Below are positions 49,305 to 52,173 of a stretch of DNA of 52,173 bases, piece by piece. A program made the position numbers and the translations under genes. A model generated the notes under the pieces. It saw only the letters and a list, made by a program, of their open reading frames with translations, did not search any database and was not told the origin of the DNA. The first letter of the stretch is position 1, and every line of letters starts with the position of its first letter. The stretch covers positions 1-52,173 of the forward strand of contig CAAFYU010000010.1 of assembly GCA_900767135.1 (NCBI GenBank), in the 5' to 3' direction. This DNA is from Candidatus Gastranaerophilales bacterium (GTDB taxonomy: Bacteria > Cyanobacteriota > Vampirovibrionia > Gastranaerophilales > Gastranaerophilaceae).

Positions 49305-50743
49305 TGAAAGTTTTATTTGCATCAGCAGAAGTTGCACCATTTTCAAAAGCAGGTGGATTGGCAGATGTAGTGGGAAGTTTGCCTAAGTACATCGAAAAAG
49401 ATGCAGAAATCGCCATCTTTACACCTTTACATGGGCTTATCGACGTAAATAAATGGGGAATAAAAGAACTCGAAAATTCTACAATGTGGCTAACTTTTGG
49501 CGGAATGGGACACAAGTTTAGACTTTTTATGTGCAAACTTCCCGGAACTAATATAAATGTTTTCTTTGTTCATAACGACTGGTATTTCTCTTGCTTCAAA
49601 GATGTTTATCCAAAATGGCTAGATACAAAATACGAGCATGAAAGATACATCGCATTTTCACTTGCGGTTATGGAATATGCAAAACTTTTAAACTTTAAAG
49701 CAGATGTAATTCATACAAACGACTGGCATACAGCAATGATTCCTGTTTATTTGCACAGTAATTACAGATTTGATGAATTCTGGAAAGATACAAAATGCGT
49801 GTTTGAAATCCACAACCTTGCATATCAGGGAGTTTGGTTTGAAGATGTTTTGGATTTTGCAAATATGCGAAAAGATATTGTCTATAACGAATTTGGGGTA
49901 GAGCATTTTGGAAAAGTTAATTGGGTAAAAGGAGCTATTAATTATTCTGATAAAGTTATTGCTGTTTCTCCGACTTATTCTCGTGAAATTTTGACGGGCG
50001 AATATGGCGAAGGAATGGACTATACTTTGAGAATGAACCAACACAAACTTATCGGAATTTTGAACGGTATTGACTATGACGTATTTAATCCAAAGACTGA
50101 TAAATCGATTGTCAAAAAGTTTGATGTGAAATCTTTGAAAAATAAAGAAGAAAACAAGAAAAAAGTTTGTGAAGAGTTTGGACTAGAATATAACCCTGAA
50201 AGACCAATGTTTGTTATGATTTCAAGACTTGTCGGTCAAAAAGGGATTGATTTAATCCGTCAATGTCAGGACGAAATCCGAGGTTTGGACGCAGATTTTG
50301 TGTTCCTGGGAAGCGGTGAAAAAGATTATGAGAATCTTTTGATTTGGCTTTCAAATAACTCAACTAATGTTCGTGCATATATTGGCTACCGAGGAGATTT
50401 AGCAAACCAAATTTATGCCGGAAGCGATTTTTATTTAATGCCATCAAAATTTGAACCTTGCGGTTTAAGTCAATTGATTGCAATGCGTTATGGCTCATTG
50501 CCTGTTGTTCGAGCAACTGGCGGACTAGAAGACACTGTTACAGGTTATCCGCTTGAAAATTCTAACGGCTTCAAATTCTGGGGCTATTCAGGTTGGGATA
50601 TGATGGAAGCAATTCGATGTGCTATCGGAGTTTATAAAGATAAATACACATTTAATGCAATGAGAAAAACGGCAATGGAAACCGATTTTTCGTGGAAAAA
50701 AAGTTCAAAACAATACTTAGATTTGTATAAATCACTGTGTTAG
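49304..50743 (+). CDS. glgA: Glycogen synthase (ADP-glucose type)
   Basis: GT5 enzyme extending alpha-1,4-glucan from ADP-glucose. 479 residues: VAPFSKAGGLADVVGSLPK (KxGGL sugar-nucleotide loop), HTNDWHTAMIP, IHNLAYQG, GILNGIDYDVFNP, MISRLVGQKGIDLI and PSKFEPCGLSQLIAMRYGSLPVVRATGGLEDTV (catalytic Glu region). The ATG overlaps the previous stop as TAATG, so its translation is coupled to the cyclase-like protein. No glgB or glgC in the window. Confidence 0.96.
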   Translation: MKVLFASAEVAPFSKAGGLADVVGSLPKYIEKDAEIAIFTPLHGLIDVNKWGIKELENSTMWLTFGGMGHKFRLFMCKLPGTNINVFFVHNDWYFSCFKDVYPKWLDTKYEHERYIAFSLAVMEYAKLLNFKADVIHTNDWHTAMIPVYLHSNYRFDEFWKDTKCVFEIHNLAYQGVWFEDVLDFANMRKDIVYNEFGVEHFGKVNWVKGAINYSDKVIAVSPTYSREILTGEYGEGMDYTLRMNQHKLIGILNGIDYDVFNPKTDKSIVKKFDVKSLKNKEENKKKVCEEFGLEYNPERPMFVMISRLVGQKGIDLIRQCQDEIRGLDADFVFLGSGEKDYENLLIWLSNNSTNVRAYIGYRGDLANQIYAGSDFYLMPSKFEPCGLSQLIAMRYGSLPVVRATGGLEDTVTGYPLENSNGFKFWGYSGWDMMEAIRCAIGVYKDKYTFNAMRKTAMETDFSWKKSSKQYLDLYKSLC

Positions 50744-50897
50744 TAAGTTAATTATTATCTCTAATAAAAAAACAAAGGTGCTTTCTTAAATAATGGGACA
50801 AGTTCTGGTATAAGATTAGAACCCTGTTTTGACGCACTCATACATTTGTATTTGCTCAATGAAGATACGATTGAAAAAAATTAGAAAGTTTCTGAAT

Positions 50898-50923
50898 TGT
50901 AACAAATATTAAGAAACAAATTA
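50898..50923 (+). promoter_or_regulatory. AT-rich motif shared with the ilvB upstream region
   Basis: GTAACAAATATTAAGAAACAAATT here and TTAACGAAATATTAAGACAAATT at 6875-6898 align with two or three gaps. Both precede plus-strand genes. A regulator site is possible. The rest of the 253-nt spacer shows nothing definite. Confidence 0.35.
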
Positions 50924-50996
50924 CATTTAGTCAATTTCCCGAGAAAAAATATTTTATATATTCATAGGTGGAATAAGGTAAAGGAGAAAAATAATA

Positions 50997-51287
50997 ATGT
51001 TAAAATTGTTAAAAGGAATGTTCTCTGTTTCTAATGGAATTAAATATCTTTCATATTCAACCCCAAATAGATACTCTTTACAAACATTGAACAAATTAGA
51101 AACACTAAAAAAAATGAAAGCATTAAAAAAAGATGGAAATTCTACGGGAAACGCTCTATTAGATAGTATAGTAAATAGTATGGGCTTAAAAGTTGATTTA
51201 TCTGATAAAAAAGCAAAACTAGCACAAGAACTTAGTGAAGCATTTACAAATCAACGATATAAGGGAAATAATATACATTTTGATTAA
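50997..51287 (+). CDS. Small orphan protein
   Basis: 96 residues, basic, no signal peptide or membrane helix. A central helix rich in Lys and Leu (LNKLETLKKMKALKK) and ALLDSIVNSMGLKVDLSDKKAKLAQEL are visible. AAAGGAGAAAAATAATA precedes the ATG, a good ribosome-binding site. No family recognised. Confidence 0.65.
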   Translation: MLKLLKGMFSVSNGIKYLSYSTPNRYSLQTLNKLETLKKMKALKKDGNSTGNALLDSIVNSMGLKVDLSDKKAKLAQELSEAFTNQRYKGNNIHFD

Positions 51288-51353
51288 ATAAAAAATTATA
51301 ATTCTTAGCAATCAAAAAACTCATAGTACAAATACAAATCAATAAGTTAGATA

Positions 51354-51656
51354 CTAATGACGCTGATAAAAAAGTATACCATCAGAGTTTATACTATTTT
51401 TCATTCCCTCGTGGGTTAAAGTTTTATAATCAATAACATCAAACTTGTATGGAGTCGGCAAATCATCTAATTCTCCAAATATTCTATGGAAATTTTCATG
51501 ATCATTTGTCCATATAGCCAAATCAATATCAGAACCATTACGAAAATTTCCTTTTGCACGAGAACCGAAAATTAAAACCTTATCTATTGCCGGCTTTGAC
51601 TTAAAATATTCAATCAAGCAGTCAATTGTTTGTTTTGGGAGTCCAAAATCAAGCAT
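51354..51656 (-). CDS. mntA: MNT-type nucleotidyltransferase antitoxin
   Basis: 100 residues. Minimal nucleotidyltransferase with the exact GSx10DxD motif (Gly31-Ser32 to Asp43-x-Asp45, in FGSRAKG...GSDIDLAIW). In characterised HepT-MntA pairs this enzyme neutralises the HEPN RNase by AMPylating its Tyr. The start overlaps the end of the HEPN gene by 8 nt, so the two are coupled. The symbol follows that family; function is by homology. Confidence 0.88.
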   Translation of the reverse strand: MLDFGLPKQTIDCLIEYFKSKPAIDKVLIFGSRAKGNFRNGSDIDLAIWTNDHENFHRIFGELDDLPTPYKFDVIDYKTLTHEGMKNSINSDGILFYQRH

Positions 51657-52047
51657 TTATATCACTCACCCAATCATTAAATTTTGCCAACTCATTGTTA
51701 TAAGCAGTTGCAATTCTCTCAATTATCAAATTGACTTTATCCATGTTGTATTCATGAGAAGTAGAATTTCTATCCTGCAACATATCAATCCAAACCTGCC
51801 CATCTTTAATTACATTTGCAGAAAAAGCTTCTTTAATAACTTCTCGTGGAAGCTGTGCACTTATACCATTTAAAAACAAATAGTCTTTTAAAACTTTCCA
51901 TGCTAACTCATAACAAACTTCATAAGCTTGAACTAAGGCTAAATGAGAAAGCACCACTGATTTATCCTTATTATAAGCACTTACAGCTTCCGAAAAAATC
52001 GAATAAGCTCTGTTAAAGTTTTCAATTCGTTCTGCTAACCTGCTCAT
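51649..52047 (-). CDS. HEPN (HI0074/HepT-like) toxin
   Basis: 132 residues, all-helical four-helix bundle of the HI0074 type. The RX4HXY motif Arg93-x4-His98-x-Tyr100 (QDRNSTSHEY) is intact; in HepT enzymes Arg and His form the RNase site and the Tyr is the AMPylation target. The start is ATG 52047; the open frame continues upstream through the terminator and tRNA but is not plausible there. AGGGGAG lies very close (2 nt) to the ATG, possibly limiting translation. Confidence 0.85.
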   Translation of the reverse strand: MSRLAERIENFNRAYSIFSEAVSAYNKDKSVVLSHLALVQAYEVCYELAWKVLKDYLFLNGISAQLPREVIKEAFSANVIKDGQVWIDMLQDRNSTSHEYNMDKVNLIIERIATAYNNELAKFNDWVSDINA

Positions 52048-52059
52048 AACTCCCCTACT

Positions 52060-52083
52060 AAAAAAGCCCAAAAGAGGGGCTTT
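52060..52083 (-). terminator. Terminator after tRNA-His
   Basis: On minus AAAGCCC / GGGCTTTTTT with a 7-nt loop, directly after the tRNA 3' end and just before the HEPN gene. Confidence 0.82.
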
Positions 52084-52086
52084 AAA

Positions 52087-52163
52087 TGGGGCGGGTGATG
52101 GGATTCGAACCCATGCATATCGGAACCACAATCCGAGGTCTTAACCACTTGACGACCCCCGCC
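52087..52163 (-). tRNA. tRNA-His(GTG)
   Basis: Minus strand cloverleaf: D arm with AGTGGTTAAG, anticodon stem TCGGA/TCCGA around TTGTGGT (anticodon GTG), T arm ATGGG-TTCGAAT-CCCAT, and a genome-encoded CCA end. The extra G-1 faces C73 as expected for tRNA-His. Acceptor position 6-67 reads G-A, a mismatch. Confidence 0.93.
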
Positions 52164-52173
52164 ATATATCCTC

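Noticed and set aside
52048..52131. Extension of the HEPN gene frame upstream through the terminator and tRNA-His
   Set aside because: The tRNA cloverleaf and the terminator are clear; the frame is open by chance and ATG 52047 has a ribosome-binding site.

Overview
The window reads as AT-rich chromosomal DNA (about one third G+C by eye) from a bacterium with an outer membrane. It encodes a porin-like beta-barrel, a lipoprotein next to lgt, a DedA protein and ftsEX, and it uses the standard code with ATG, GTG and TTG starts. My best guess at the lineage is a gut non-photosynthetic cyanobacterium relative (Melainabacteria/Vampirovibrionia, Gastranaerophilales type). The guess rests on the low G+C, a degenerate pilin-like protein of the kind abundant there, several small orphan proteins with a short N-terminal F-x-[G/A] signature, and a ClpC-type N domain. 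No sequence search could be run, so this is inference. I see no phage, insertion sequence, CRISPR array or replication origin; this is mostly housekeeping chromosome.

Layout. 1-1350: rpsL-rpsG on the minus strand, ending in a terminator without fusA/tuf, behind a long leader. 1338-6230 (mostly plus): a membrane-anchored protein, a histidine-phosphatase fold without its catalytic His, a minus-strand PHP protein, then membrane protein, zinc ribbon, rph and two small Lys/Gln-rich secreted proteins. 6250-11060: an orphan protein, acetolactate synthase overlapping a pilin-like gene, family-4 uracil-DNA glycosylase and membrane proteins. 11061-15422: minus operon of a transketolase C-terminal half, ftsE, ftsX, a degenerate receiver/GGDEF-like protein and an isochorismatase-like hydrolase. 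15578-21230: Pro/Gln-rich HEAT-like protein, secreted protein, porin, PLP decarboxylase, DedA. 21254-28096: large alpha-toroid protein, OppF-like ATPase, smpB, formyltransferase-like, cysK, then a Pro/Thr-rich orphan behind a C10 tract. 28175-31805: groESL with a palindromic repeat between the genes, and two plsC paralogues. 31871-34185: phosphohexomutase.

34209-39961 is a tightly packed seven-gene minus operon: stand-alone ClpX-type zinc-binding domain, HEAT-like protein, ruvX, DUF1292, a protein made only of three Clp N domains, tilS and hpt. I rate it the most interesting locus, because two Clp substrate-recognition modules occur without any AAA+ motor. 40012-45215: TPR lipoprotein-lgt, Fsr-type exporter, HExxH protein, DUF2229 protein. 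45408-50743: small HEAT-like protein, then an 1170-residue zinc-ribbon / cyclase-like / ATPase-like / TPR protein whose stop codon overlaps the start of glgA. 50997-52163: orphan protein, a HEPN/MNT toxin-antitoxin pair and tRNA-His.

Two themes recur. First, signalling or enzyme folds have lost catalytic residues (phosphatase, receiver/GGDEF, cyclase/ATPase). Second, promoters are sharply readable, with 16-18 nt spacers. Several overlap divergently, and in at least three cases the -10 box lies 6 nt before the ATG, which predicts leaderless mRNAs.
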